A stretch of DNA of 64,000 bases from Tritrichomonas foetus (lineage: Eukaryota > Parabasalia > Tritrichomonadida > Tritrichomonadidae), in the NCBI GenBank assembly GCA_001839685.1, contig MLAK01001370.1:62001-126000 (forward strand), in the 5' to 3' direction. Position numbers and translations under genes: made by a program. This document shows, one piece after another, positions 1 through 9,695 of this stretch (the first letter of the stretch is position 1; the number at the start of each line of letters is the position of its first letter). The notes under the pieces are model-generated. The model was not told where the DNA came from. It saw only the letters and a program-made list of their open reading frames with translations, and did no database searches.

Positions 1-147
1 CCCATGTGTCAAAATCAAAAATTAAGTTATTCACAAAAATAAAGTTTGAAAATTTTGGCTGCGTTCCAACCAAATTCCAATATTCCTGCCAAGCATAAAC
101 AATTGATGCATTCAAAAAATAATTTGCATACAAAAGGAATCCATTTT
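1..147 (-). pseudogene. possible transposase-like fragment running off the left edge
   Basis: On the minus strand an open frame of about 48 codons without any methionine runs from a stop near 148 to the window edge. Its product is rich in aromatic residues (it contains YFLNASIVYAWQEYW). The pattern loosely recalls the last helices of piggyBac-type DDE transposases, which carry an NAxIxY-like motif. There is no start codon, so this is either a 5'-truncated relic or chance. The family assignment is a guess. Confidence 0.2.
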
Positions 148-426
148 TTCAATGAGGTTTTGTGAGAATAAAATAAATCTATGAATTTTTTTTAGCGTTA
201 TGACATTTTCCGAAATTTGATAATATCATCGTTGATCATATATTATTATAAATATTTAAATATAATTAGTGATATATTAATAATAAAATCAATCTATGCT
301 TCTCCTAGAAAATTTATAAAAACGAACTACTTTTGTGAGAAATGAAATAATCATATGAATTTTTCAATGAAGAAAGCAGAAAAAATTTTAAATCTAAATT
401 TTGAATATTTTCAAAAATCTGTCAGT

Positions 427-433
427 TCATTTT
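427..433 (+). promoter_or_regulatory. Initiator (Inr) of the Myb gene
   Basis: TCATTTT fits the trichomonad Inr TCA(+1)Y(T/A). Transcription from the A at 429 gives an 11-nt leader to the ATG at 440, the usual leader length in trichomonads. Confidence 0.5.
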
Positions 434-439
434 CTCATC

Positions 440-1303
440 ATGTTTCCTGAATATTCCACATTTTCTGGATTTCATAACTCATCATATGGAACACAGTATA
501 ATCATATTCCACAATATCCTACTCAGCAACATAATCCGATCTTCACTCCTGAAAATAATGTCAACATTTCATCCTATGTTCCTAATCAGGCTTTAATGTT
601 TAGAAATAATTTAACCCAAATAGCTAAACTCAGAAATCGTTTTTCTAAAGAAGAAGACGATTATCTGAAATATTTGGTTGAAGTTGAATATGCGAATAAT
701 CATTCAAAAATCACTTTGAATGAAGAACCGAATTGGAATGAAATTTCTGCTAAAATGTTCAATAGAACAGCAAGGCAATGTCGTGAGCGTTATCGAAATT
801 ATCTTCAACCTGGAATTTGTAATGGTCCATGGTCTCAAGAAGAGGAAGAATTGCTTCAACAAAAGTATCGTGAAATTGGCCCACAATGGTCTAAAATGGC
901 AAAATTTTTCCCGAACAGAAGTGATGTGAATATAAAGAATCACTATACTTGTCTCTTAAATCGTCAATCACGTATCAATTTTATCAACTCTTTTTCTTCA
1001 TCACACTCTTCTGATTCGTCTTCTTCTTCTCTTAGTTCATCACCTGTTGACACTCGTAGAAAGTCATCATTTGAACAAACAACAAGAAATGGTTCACAGT
1101 CTCAATCAATTTCTTCATTGAATATTACATCTACACATAATAATGATAATAATGAAAATATGAAAAATGAAGAAGGTGATAAAAAGACTGGTTTTGAAGA
1201 TTTTATTGATTTCGATGATTTCTTCACCCAAAATCAAATGGATGAAAATAGCTTCAATGAAGAAGAACTTTTTGTTGATCCCTTTTATCAATTTGAATAT
1301 TAA
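440..1303 (+). CDS. R2R3 Myb-type DNA-binding protein
   Basis: Two Myb repeats span roughly residues 65-175. R2 begins RNRFSKEEDDYLKYLVE and ends ARQCRERYRNYL; R3 begins GPWSQEEEELLQQKY and ends NIKNHYTCLL. The spaced tryptophans (first replaced by F in R2) and the recognition helices are recognisable. The N-terminus is Y/Q/N-rich; after R3 comes a Ser-rich stretch and an acidic tail, plausibly an activation region. The start at 440 is the first ATG of the frame and lies 11 nt after an Inr motif. In trichomonads, Myb proteins of this size bind AACG-type promoter elements (established for T. vaginalis Myb1-3); the targets of this one are unknown. It ends 4 bp from the convergent NADAR fragment. 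Confidence 0.9.
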   Translation: MFPEYSTFSGFHNSSYGTQYNHIPQYPTQQHNPIFTPENNVNISSYVPNQALMFRNNLTQIAKLRNRFSKEEDDYLKYLVEVEYANNHSKITLNEEPNWNEISAKMFNRTARQCRERYRNYLQPGICNGPWSQEEEELLQQKYREIGPQWSKMAKFFPNRSDVNIKNHYTCLLNRQSRINFINSFSSSHSSDSSSSSLSSSPVDTRRKSSFEQTTRNGSQSQSISSLNITSTHNNDNNENMKNEEGDKKTGFEDFIDFDDFFTQNQMDENSFNEEELFVDPFYQFEY

Positions 1304-1307
1304 TGGA

Positions 1308-1688
1308 TTAATATCCAAAATAAAATATAGAGAATAGAAAATAGAATAGAAACTTAACGAATAGAGAAAATAGATTATTATGGACTTTTCTTCCTAATGA
1401 TTTCATTCGTTTTGGATCAAATGTTTTCATGATTTCATTAAGAATCGGCTTATTGTTTGGAAAGAGGCGTGCTTTAGATGCCATCATGAATTGTTCAGCA
1501 CAGAAATAAACATCACTATTAACAGTAAAAGTACTTGGTTGCCATTGTGAGAAACATGCAGTACTCTGTACATCTTTGGAATCATCAGGTTTCCAAAAGT
1601 ACACAAACTTAAATCTTTTCCCTTCTGACCATGCATTTTTCAAATCATTCAATGTATATATTCCAGCAGTAGTTGGTATCTCTGTCAT
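1308..1688 (-). pseudogene. NADAR (YbiA-like) domain protein, C-terminally truncated
   Basis: Residues about 25-100 match the first half of the NADAR fold: FKFVYFW, then CFSQWQPSTFTVNSDVYFCA followed by EQFMMASKARLF, then DPKRMKSLGRKV. NADAR enzymes are N-glycosidases acting on ADP-ribosylated or riboflavin-pathway substrates and are usually about 150-180 residues. The second half (conserved W, KF, and the WGxG region) is missing. After GRKVHNN the frame continues into a low-complexity F/L/Y tail of about 22 residues that ends against the Myb gene. No canonical splice motif (GTATGT...ACTAACACACAG) is present at the break. I read this as 3' truncation by recombination near 1385-1390; a short functional protein is less likely. 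The start is the ATG at 1688. Confidence 0.6.
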
Positions 1689-2277
1689 TACAAGATCAAA
1701 TTATTGAGAGGTGGCAATTAATAGTGAGCTCAATATAACTGTTTGATCATTCATAGAATTGTTGTCAATATTCTTGATCAACATTAACTTTTTGAATAGT
1801 TTGCATAAAATTTTGAATAAATATCAGAAAAATGAATTTTATTCCAATTTTTTAATCTGAGAAATATTTCACAGATGATAATTTTCCGACTTAACTAAAT
1901 TCAATATGTAACATCATTAAATATAATGATTGAGAATATTTTTATTTCATTAATAATCAAAAATCTTAAATAGAGTATAATTCCTATAATAAATTATTAA
2001 TTTGTTATCATTTCGATTCTATGATCATTTTATTGTATTGTATGTAGTAAATCATTGATAATTCTCGAAGAACTTGGGCTATCATTGATTTTGATGTGAT
2101 AGAAAGATAAATTAACCAATCGATGTCAATTCAAAATTACGGAAAAAATCTATTATTTGATAAAATTCTACTATTAATGAAGTTATCTGCTAATGTATAT
2201 AATATTATTTCGAGAAATTCCCGATATTCTAATCAAAAAGATCGATTGAAAAAAATCAACAATTTGATCGTTTTTTT
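1689..2277. other. intergenic, AT-rich
   Basis: Divergent spacer. Only a 62-codon ATG frame (2123-2308) with no recognisable features; I see no RNA gene. Confidence 0.5.
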
Positions 2278-2287
2278 AAACGTACAT
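2278..2287 (+). promoter_or_regulatory. AAACGTACAT box
   Basis: The same ten bases occur upstream of the pseudokinase gene (25015-25024). Here the box starts 30 nt before the ATG. The AACG core resembles trichomonad Myb-recognition elements; its role is inferred. Confidence 0.3.
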
Positions 2288-2307
2288 AAAATTTCCTTGA
2301 TTTTGCA

Positions 2308-4107
2308 ATGAATAAAGATCAGAAGAAAGATTTAGTTGATCGATTGGCTAATCTAAAAGATATTTTAAGCAACAAATCCTATGCAAGCCAAATTCGACCA
2401 TTCAAAATCGGAATATTATCCATAAAGAACAATAAAATCGTAAAAAATTCGAGAAAACCGAATACAAAAAATACCAATCCAAAAAATGTTCATAAAATAC
2501 ACGAACAAAAGCTTTCTAACGCAGTAACATCGCCAATAAAAGCACCGACATTTAATATGCCGACAATAACAGATTCTGAAGAGGAAGATGAAGATAATAA
2601 TGTTTTATACGAATACTCAGATGATTCATACTGTGACAAAAAAGAGAAAACGGCGCAACTTTTAAATCCAACTCAGATAAAATCAACACCTAGAATGTTT
2701 CTAATTCAAAAATATTTCCGTCATTGGAGACGTGCGTTAAGATCTAAACAGTTACAAACAACGATCGACAAAAAGATCAATAAATGCCCCAAAGAAGTTG
2801 AAAAAGAAAGAATACAATTCAGGCGAATGAAAGCTAAAATGGAAGTTCAACGAAAACCACCTAGAAAACTGACACGAGCAGAGAAAGAAGAAATTCTTGA
2901 AAGATTGACAAGACCAACAAGAACTCAAGAAAGAATTACGCACGAAATTAAAAAAAATCAAGAAATGCTCGAAATTGAACATTATAGGCCTAAAAACGAA
3001 GAGGAGAAAAAGAAGATCATGAGGAGAAAATATGTGAGAAAAATAACAAATGAAAGAGATCATTCTAAAAACAAAAGATTCACAAGACTTTCCAAAAAAG
3101 ATATTGAAGAATCAGTTAATCGACTTTCACAACCTAAAACACAACCCCAAACCGAAATTAAATCAAAATCATACATGACTCTTCAGGAACAACAAGAATC
3201 AGTTAATAGACTATCTGAGCCCAAAGTATATAAAGAGGAACCAATTAGAAGAACTAATAAATATTCTTTACCAACTAAACAAGAGCAACTTGATATTAGT
3301 ATTAGATTATCTCAACCAAAACCAGAATTCACTGAATCACCGACTCTGAAAAAGAGTAAACTCTCCCCAACTGAAAAATCTCAATTTTATGAGAGATTAT
3401 CTACTCCAAGAAAAGTAATTGTTAAATCTGACGAAATCAAAGAAAATAATGAGAATGTGGATCCAACTCAAGATAATTCAAAAAATAGTAAATCTCAAAA
3501 GAAAGGGAACAAAAGAAATAAAAATGTAAATAAAAATCATGGTCATAATTCAACCAAGAAAAAGAAAGGAAAATCACGTCGTAAGAAAGGAAAGTCAATA
3601 TCAGAGTTGCTTAAAATTAATACAGGTCAAGAGATTGTGAACACTAAAACAGATAATTCGGGTGTAATTATACAATCACCAAAAGTTGGTCTAGAAACAC
3701 CTAAATCAGAACGAAAAGTTCGATTTAATGGTGTTCAATCATCTAGTAAAAAGAATGGGTTATCATTATCACGGCAAATGAATGATATTCTAGATGATTC
3801 AAATCTTTCAGAAAGTGAAGTTTATACAAATAGTCCAATCCAAACTCCAACACCAATAAAAATGAAACCAAATATTCCTGAACTCGATAAATATGCCCTT
3901 CCATCAATGTCTGATTCTAAGAGAAAGGAATCAAATGAATATGATACTGATGAGATTTCAGATCTCGAGGATATATCAGAAATCGACATTAATAGAACAT
4001 CGGAACACAATTCTCAAATGCTGCATCGAACTCCTTTATCACGTCAAGAATCAACAACTACAAGTTCAATAGATATTGAGTATTTATTTGAAGGAACAGG
4101 CCTATAA
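2308..4107 (+). CDS. basic protein with RLSxPK repeats
   Basis: 599 residues, highly charged, no recognised enzyme domain. An aromatic-basic helix near residues 130-150 (FLIQKYFRHWRRALR) resembles an IQ/SFI1-type helix. Between about residues 190 and 375 a motif of form L(S/T)xx(E/D)xxxxxxRL(S/T)xPK/R occurs five times, with cores ILERLTRPTR, SVNRLSQPK, SVNRLSEPK, ISIRLSQPK and FYERLSTPRK. The first residues (KKDLVDRLANLK) look like a degenerate sixth copy, and the TPR protein at 7777 carries one more. The RL(A/S)xPK core recalls the THEG-type repeat of sperm/axonemal microtubule proteins, so a cytoskeletal role is possible but inferred. The tail is Ser/Asp/Glu-rich and disordered. Confidence 0.75.
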   Translation: MNKDQKKDLVDRLANLKDILSNKSYASQIRPFKIGILSIKNNKIVKNSRKPNTKNTNPKNVHKIHEQKLSNAVTSPIKAPTFNMPTITDSEEEDEDNNVLYEYSDDSYCDKKEKTAQLLNPTQIKSTPRMFLIQKYFRHWRRALRSKQLQTTIDKKINKCPKEVEKERIQFRRMKAKMEVQRKPPRKLTRAEKEEILERLTRPTRTQERITHEIKKNQEMLEIEHYRPKNEEEKKKIMRRKYVRKITNERDHSKNKRFTRLSKKDIEESVNRLSQPKTQPQTEIKSKSYMTLQEQQESVNRLSEPKVYKEEPIRRTNKYSLPTKQEQLDISIRLSQPKPEFTESPTLKKSKLSPTEKSQFYERLSTPRKVIVKSDEIKENNENVDPTQDNSKNSKSQKKGNKRNKNVNKNHGHNSTKKKKGKSRRKKGKSISELLKINTGQEIVNTKTDNSGVIIQSPKVGLETPKSERKVRFNGVQSSSKKNGLSLSRQMNDILDDSNLSESEVYTNSPIQTPTPIKMKPNIPELDKYALPSMSDSKRKESNEYDTDEISDLEDISEIDINRTSEHNSQMLHRTPLSRQESTTTSSIDIEYLFEGTGL

Positions 4108-4382
4108 TTTTTGTGTTTTAATAAATATTTTGTTCATATGATCTTACTCAAATGACTTTTTTTATTTATTTTTGTATGATTAGATCTGAAATTCGTCATT
4201 ATTAGATCTATCATGAGTGAATTCATTTTTTTGGAGAACTAGAATTTTCTTGACTAAGTGATAATCAAATAAGTAAAAAGCGAATGTTCGAACATAGATC
4301 AATGATATGAAAGTGGAGAAAAATCAATAAAAAGTAATAAATATATGAATTGACAAAACGTTAAAATATTTATTAATTCAAT

Positions 4383-4793
4383 TTAGTGGAAGAAGGACAC
4401 AACAACAACAGAAATATATATTTGTCCATCTAAATCAACAAACTGAACTGATCCTTGCTTACCTGGAGCAAATAAAACAGGACGCCTGTTTGGTTCACCC
4501 ATCCATTTTTGGATTAATTCGGCAGCAGATGTTTTACCATCAAATTCTTCCACAAAACTCATGTTTGACATAATTACGTAGGCATCATTATTAAGATCAG
4601 CTGATTGATAGTCTGTTACAAGCATTGTTGCATAATCATCAATGCCCTGTTGTGATTTAATTGGTGTCAATTTGCATTGTTGACGTAATTCATTGATCAT
4701 ATTAAAGATGGTATCTTGATCAGCTGGTGGTGTCCTCGATTTCTTTGACTTTTTACGGCTTGAAGAATGTGTGGACGAGTCTCCTCTTCCCAT
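4383..4793 (-). CDS. small CAP/SCP-like protein without signal peptide
   Basis: 136 residues. After a basic Ser/Lys-rich N-terminus (residues 1-25), residues about 28-132 resemble a minimal CAP (SCP/PR-1) fold: helix INELRQQCKLTPIK, DDYATMLVTDY, then SAAELIQKWM, a loop NRRPVLFAPGKQG and final strands QFVDLDGQIYISVVVV. CAP proteins are normally secreted; here no signal peptide is visible and the basic start suggests a cytoplasmic or nuclear protein. The usual metal-binding histidines and disulfides are absent. The start at 4793 is supported by an Inr 10 nt upstream. Confidence 0.55.
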   Translation of the reverse strand: MGRGDSSTHSSSRKKSKKSRTPPADQDTIFNMINELRQQCKLTPIKSQQGIDDYATMLVTDYQSADLNNDAYVIMSNMSFVEEFDGKTSAAELIQKWMGEPNRRPVLFAPGKQGSVQFVDLDGQIYISVVVVSFFH

Positions 4794-4798
4794 TGTAT

Positions 4799-4805
4799 GA
4801 AATGA
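4799..4805 (-). promoter_or_regulatory. Initiator of the CAP-like gene
   Basis: On the minus strand the sequence is TCATTTC; the +1 A (4803) lies 10 nt before the ATG at 4793. Confidence 0.5.
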
Positions 4806-5163
4806 CGTTACTAAGGCGGTTTTTTCATGAATTTTTGATTCATACGTTTACAATTAACCAATTTGAAATTTTGAGAAGTTTATTTTACGATGAATTATCC
4901 AACGATGTTCAATGATTCTGCCAAAACATTAAACATATTCGCTTTTGTTATATATTTTATAAAGACAAATCATATTCAAATCCCATAAAAATCAATCATT
5001 AAATGAATAGGTGCATCCGTTCTATGCAAGATTCGAATTACAATAGTTTCTACAAGTCATATAAGCAAAAGGATTATCAACACTTTAATAAAGGAAATTG
5101 AGGATGATTAAATCAGAAATTATAGTAATAATAGTAATGATAAATTAATGAGAAGCAACTTTT

Positions 5164-7378
5164 TTACTGTTTCGTTTCTGTAGCTTCTTCAGTTACAGTT
5201 GATGTTGCATAGAATGAAAGTTTGCAAACTGGGCATGGAAGGTGCTCTTCAATAAACTTCTTAATGCATCCTCTGCAAGAAACAACATGCTCACATGGAA
5301 TAAGCTTTTGTGTTACTTTATTCCTTTCACAAATGTAACACATTCCTTCATTATGTGATTTAGGTGGTTCATCATCTGGAACAACTTGTTGTGGAGCATT
5401 TCTGTTTCTTCGTCCCATTCTTGAAGTTGGTGTAGTTCCACGTGTTCGACGGGCATCCAATCTTGCAGAACGTGTCGAAACATTTTTAGCTCCAGCGCCA
5501 GACAAAATTGATGATATTTCTTTATCATCCATTTCTTGGGCAAGTTTGAATGAAGGATGAACTTCATGTGAAGGATCAGCATTATGATCAAGAAGATTTT
5601 TAACAACATTTGAACGTTTAAGACTAACAGCGACATAAAGTGGAGTTAATCCAGAGTCGTTCATTTCATTTACGTAATTGCCACGCTTCATAATATCATT
5701 TAGAACTTCCTCGTTGTTCTGACGAACTGCATAAAAGAGGGCATTTTCATAAATAAAAGTAAAAAACTCCAAAAAATAGAATATGTAACATCTTTGTTAC
5801 GTAATGATAAATCTACATTCAATCCAATAAAGTAGTCATACAATTCAGTATAATTCTTTCGAATAGCTATTTGAAGAGGTGTTTCATGACGTTGAATTGA
5901 ACGAATATTCACATTCGCTCCATTTTCAACAAGCAATTTAACACAATTTATTGAATTATGTTCAGTTGCACAATGAAGAGGTGAACCTTCAAGTACGTCT
6001 ATTAAATTAAGATCGAAGCCTTTAATGATGAGTTTATTAAGGGCTTGAACGTTATCTTCTTTAATGACTCTAAAGATTTCTGGTGAAAGTTTTGTAGCTG
6101 TTGCCAAAGTTGGTGCAACAATTTCCAAATTATTCGCAATTGTTTTATCACCAGCACGGAAGGCATAGAGATAAGGATTCAATTCGCCATTGGCAGGATT
6201 TGCACCATAATATAAAAGTGAATCAGTAAGGAATTCATTACTATCCATGACAGAAAAGTGGATTGGAGCAAGTCCACCATAGTTCACCTTATTAACATCA
6301 GCACCTTTTCGAATAAGAACACGGAACATTTCAACTCTATCATATTTAACTGCAGTGAAGAGTGGACCTTCTCCTTCACAGTTCATAATTTCGATGTCGG
6401 CACCATTTCGGATCAAGTCATGGAAAATATCAAAGAATCCTTCCTGAATGGCAATATGTAATGGAGATTCTTGGTAAAGTGCTGTTTGAGCATTAACGTC
6501 AGCACCTGCTTTAATTAATAAATGAACACATTCTGATGCGCCGTAGGCGACAGCAGCATGAAGAAGTGTTTCATTTGTATAATTAGCATGTGAGTTTGGA
6601 TCAATTCCTTCACTGATACGCTTCGAAAGTTGATCAGATTGATTGTTTGCTACAATATCGAATAATTCAGAAATTTGTTGAGTTTCAGCAACCCTGACAT
6701 TTTTCTTATTACGTTGTGCGTTGTTTGCTGTCATTGGCTTGTTGAGAAGTTCAATGTTATTGGTCTTTGGTAATTTTGATGATGTTAAAAAGTCAATCTG
6801 ATCGTCTGGAACACCTGAAACTTCACGTGTTGCATCACAATCAAGAAGGGCTTTGACAAGTCCTGGACTCTGGAAGTTTGCTGCGACAGCAAGTGGGGTT
6901 AAGCCTTGACGATTCAATCCATTAATTTCACAACCTCTGTGTGAAAGAATTGAAATGACTTCTGGCTGATCCCAGCGAATGGCTGTGAAGATGGGTCCTT
7001 CGCCTTCACAATTTTTGGCGTTTGGATTTGCACCTGCATCAAGAAGCAAATTCATTGTTGGAATGTGTCCTTCTTGGACAGCAAAGTGAAGGGGTGTTTC
7101 CAAGAAATGTTTTGTCGGAAAATTGACATCGGCGCCTGACGAAACAAGTGCAACTGCAACTTCATAAGATTGGTTAAGGGCGGCTATGTGGAGAGGTGTT
7201 TCATTTTTAGAAATAGAAAAAAACGTTATTAGAGATTAAATTAAAACTGCATAAAATAAAATATTGAACTGTATAAACAAGAAAATAAAACTTTCGAATT
7301 TACATCGACTCCTGATTCTAATACACGAGTAAGGCCTAATACATCGTTGTCGCGTGCGCAAGTGAAGATATCTTTCAT
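5164..7378 (-). CDS. ankyrin-repeat protein with C-terminal RING finger, frame broken twice between repeats
   Basis: About a dozen ankyrin repeats followed by a C3HC4 RING (CYIC, 11 residues, C-E-H-VVS-CRGC, then CPVC). This is the architecture of a RING E3 ubiquitin ligase with an ankyrin substrate- or scaffold-binding arm. The reading frame comes in three pieces: an ATG at 7378 opens the first repeat (MKDIFTCARDNDVLGLTRVL...) to 7292; the main block of repeats runs from 7205 down to 5790; the last ankyrin repeats plus RING run from 5748 to 5164. Between the pieces lie an 86-nt and a 41-nt AT-rich segment, both in the loop before a TPLH-type motif. If these are skipped, the ankyrin register continues exactly (LRNKD joined to ENALF). 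All repeats within the blocks are intact, arguing against a decayed gene. Sequencing error, unusual introns or a recently broken gene remain possible. Confidence 0.75.
5749..5789 (-). other. 41-nt frame-breaking segment between ankyrin repeats
   Basis: On the minus strand it begins GTTACATATTC and ends TTTTATTTAT. It sits between LRNKD and ENALF, flanked by ATG microhomology. It has no AG at the 3' side, so it is not a canonical intron; 41 is not a multiple of three. Confidence 0.6.
7206..7291 (-). other. 86-nt frame-breaking segment between ankyrin repeats
   Basis: On the minus strand it begins GTTTTATTTTC and ends with a T-rich run and TTTCTAAA. It falls between VNSK and NETPLH of successive repeats. 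No trichomonad 3' splice motif (ACTAACACACAG) is present. The exact edges are uncertain by a few codons. Confidence 0.55.
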
Positions 7379-7776
7379 GAGATTTTTAATAGACTTTTTT
7401 TAGTACATTGAAAAAGTTTATGAGTTAGAAATAAAAAAAACGGACAATAAAATCATATCACATTTCTGGAATAATCACTTGAGATCAATTGATATTTAAA
7501 ATAAACCAAAAATTATGACGAAAGCAAGTGATAATCTATTAAAGCATATTATTCTATATGTTGTATACATGTCCACATTCATGAATAAATGTTACATCAT
7601 GAGAAATGAATTATGAAGGAATTGAGATTTGCTAATCTTAACTTTTTCAATTATTTCCATGTAAATTTGAATAGTTTACAAAACTAATAGAAATTCACTG
7701 TATATACTTAATTTCTAGTCGCCCGTTTAACGTACGTTGTTTGAGTGTCACTTTTTACTCGTTATAAATATACCAA
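7379..7776. promoter_or_regulatory. divergent intergenic region
   Basis: 400 bp between the divergent ankyrin-RING and TPR genes. It holds CCGTTTAACG at 7723-7732 (AAACGG on the minus strand), about 50 nt before the TPR gene start. Nothing else recognised. Confidence 0.35.
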
Positions 7777-8931
7777 ATGTCGAAAAACGTGAGTCGTGCA
7801 AACGATATGAATCGCCCAACAAATCGTCAAGCCCAAACACAACAACAAGTAAACACAAAGAGGCTTAACCGCCGAGATATGGATAGCGCGTGTTACCGTC
7901 TTTCTCGAGTTCCACAAAAATACTCAATGTCAAAAGCAGTAAAGGCTGAAACATCTGATAGTTTTGCTGTTCAATATTACAGTGATAATCCAGTTGATAC
8001 TCGCACACCACAAGAAAAACTTGATGAAGTAGAATCAAAACTTGGTGAATCAAATGTTGACAACGATGAAAAGTTTTCACTTCTTGTTCAAAAGCGCTCA
8101 CTTTGTCAGATGATTTACGGAGAAAATTCCCCTGAATCAATTCGTGCTGCAACAGAATTAGGTGCTTTCTATAACAGCTTGGAGAAGCCCGAAAGCGCTC
8201 TTCGTAATTTAAATAAAGCGCATCAATCTGCAAAACAGGTACAGCTTGAAGAAGAAGACGGATTTCTTCTTGCTCTTGAATTAGCAGATGCATCATTAAA
8301 TTCTAAACAAGGTTCAAAACAAGAAAGGCATAAACAGATTGTTTTAGCTGATAATACTCTCACTCCATATGCCGAGCATGAAGGCGCCACACCACAGATA
8401 GTCTTTAGGAAAGATTTATGCTTTGCCAGAATTCGAGCTTACAGACAGAAGTTTGAAGAAGCTGTCAATTACTACGAAAAAGCACTCAGTGAATATTCTG
8501 CTTCTAAAGAAAATAATGAAAAGAAGGACGATGATGAAAAGAAAGATGATAATGAAAAGAAAGATGATGAAGAAGAAGAGAAGGAAGAAGATATCATAGA
8601 ACCAAATTTATATGTCGAGGCTGCCCAAATTGCAGAAAAAGCAGAATCAGAAAAATCAGAAGAATGGTTTAAGAAAGCTTACGATCTTTACACACAACGT
8701 GGTTTCGAAGCTGAAGCTAAGAGAATTGAAAATAAGATTCCTAGTGAAGAAGGAAATGAAGAAGAAGAAGAACAAGGCCAAGGAAATGGTGAAGAAGAAG
8801 AAGGCCAAGCTGATCAAAATGATGATACAGATTCATCAGAAAAGAAAGATGATGTGAAAGCAGAAGAAGAAAAAGCTGAAGAACCAGCTGCAAATGAAGA
8901 AGAGGCACCTGCGGCAGAAGAAGGAAATTGA
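7777..8931 (+). CDS. TPR protein with acidic tail
   Basis: 384 residues. The basic N-terminus contains one RLSxxP motif (RRDMDSACYRLSRVP, residues about 33-47), the same type as in the 2308 gene. Residues about 75-330 form TPR-like helices; the unit around QKRSLCQMIYGENSPESIRA resembles kinesin-light-chain/TTC23-type TPRs. A run of Glu/Asp/Lys repeats (KKDDDEKKDDNEKKDD) interrupts the array near residue 250, and the last 50 residues are almost purely Glu/Asp/Ala/Lys. The acidic insert recalls NASP histone chaperones, but the TPR sequence does not match SHNi-TPR closely. The TTC23-like reading would suit a flagellar protein. Function unassigned. Confidence 0.75.
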   Translation: MSKNVSRANDMNRPTNRQAQTQQQVNTKRLNRRDMDSACYRLSRVPQKYSMSKAVKAETSDSFAVQYYSDNPVDTRTPQEKLDEVESKLGESNVDNDEKFSLLVQKRSLCQMIYGENSPESIRAATELGAFYNSLEKPESALRNLNKAHQSAKQVQLEEEDGFLLALELADASLNSKQGSKQERHKQIVLADNTLTPYAEHEGATPQIVFRKDLCFARIRAYRQKFEEAVNYYEKALSEYSASKENNEKKDDDEKKDDNEKKDDEEEEKEEDIIEPNLYVEAAQIAEKAESEKSEEWFKKAYDLYTQRGFEAEAKRIENKIPSEEGNEEEEEQGQGNGEEEEGQADQNDDTDSSEKKDDVKAEEEKAEEPAANEEEAPAAEEGN

Positions 8932-9695
8932 GAGTTTTGAATATCATTTGATAATTTAAACACCTATATTTTTTGCATCTAAATATCAATATTTGGTATA
9001 TACATTTTATATTAACAATCTCATTGTTCTTCAAATAGAGCTCGGGATAGTGGCTTTCTTTTTACAAAAACATGTCAAAAGTTAAAGTGCGACCCGCTTT
9101 AACGAGAACATTTAATGGTAAATGAAAAAACAATTAAAACGAAAAATGTTTAGCCGCATTTTATTTCACTTTTAAAAAGTGATGTCAAATCAACCATCAA
9201 GATATAAGTCTGTGATACTATAAATAGACATAACACTATTTTGAGCCTTATCTTCAAAACAAAAGAGTAAGAAAGAGATAAAAAAAACTAAATTTAGATA
9301 AAAAAAAAGAGCAGTTTAATCTGATGCTAGTTCGTGTCCTATTGTAAAAGCCATAAAGGAAAGTTAGGTAATGAATGATTTTGGTTTTGAAATCAAAAAG
9401 ATTCGATCTTTCTATTTAGATGTAAAGTAGACTGGGTGTTAGTGAAAAAGAAATGGTTGCTCAGATGAATGTTAACATCAGTGCGCAGAAACACGGATTT
9501 GGTTCATCATTGCTAAGAAGTACATACTTTGTTGGTTTAGACAAAAATCGAAATGGTCGTCTATCCAAAAACGGTTAGAGGTTGATCACATCCCTGAGAA
9601 ATATGTAGATCGCTTCAATTTATTTCACCATAATAAATTCAAAATATTCACCATAGTTAATTTTCAATTTATTCTGAAATATTGAATGTATTAAT
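8932..9695. other. 790-bp intergenic region with a possible decayed coding relic
   Basis: Between 9430 and 9620 the base composition is less AT-rich than the flanks. A frame near 9450-9580 reads EMVAQMNVNISAQKHGFG and on to a stop, with further coding-like text (DHIPEKYVDRFN) in another frame. It may be a decayed mobile-element gene; no family is recognisable. The rest is AT-rich and empty. Confidence 0.3.

Noticed and set aside
2123..2308. 62-codon ATG frame before the RLSxPK gene
   Set aside because: Low-complexity N/I/K/L composition, no Inr, overlaps the promoter of the next gene; most likely chance.
5749..7291. Canonical trichomonad introns in the ankyrin-RING gene
   Set aside because: Neither GTATGT-type 5' sites nor the ACTAACACACAG 3' motif is present at the two breaks.
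7777..8931. NASP-type histone chaperone
   Set aside because: Acidic insert and TPRs fit loosely, but the SHNi-TPR signature is not visible.
8741..9034. Leu-rich minus-strand frame opposite the acidic TPR tail
   Set aside because: Antisense of GAA/GAG repeats; a compositional artefact.
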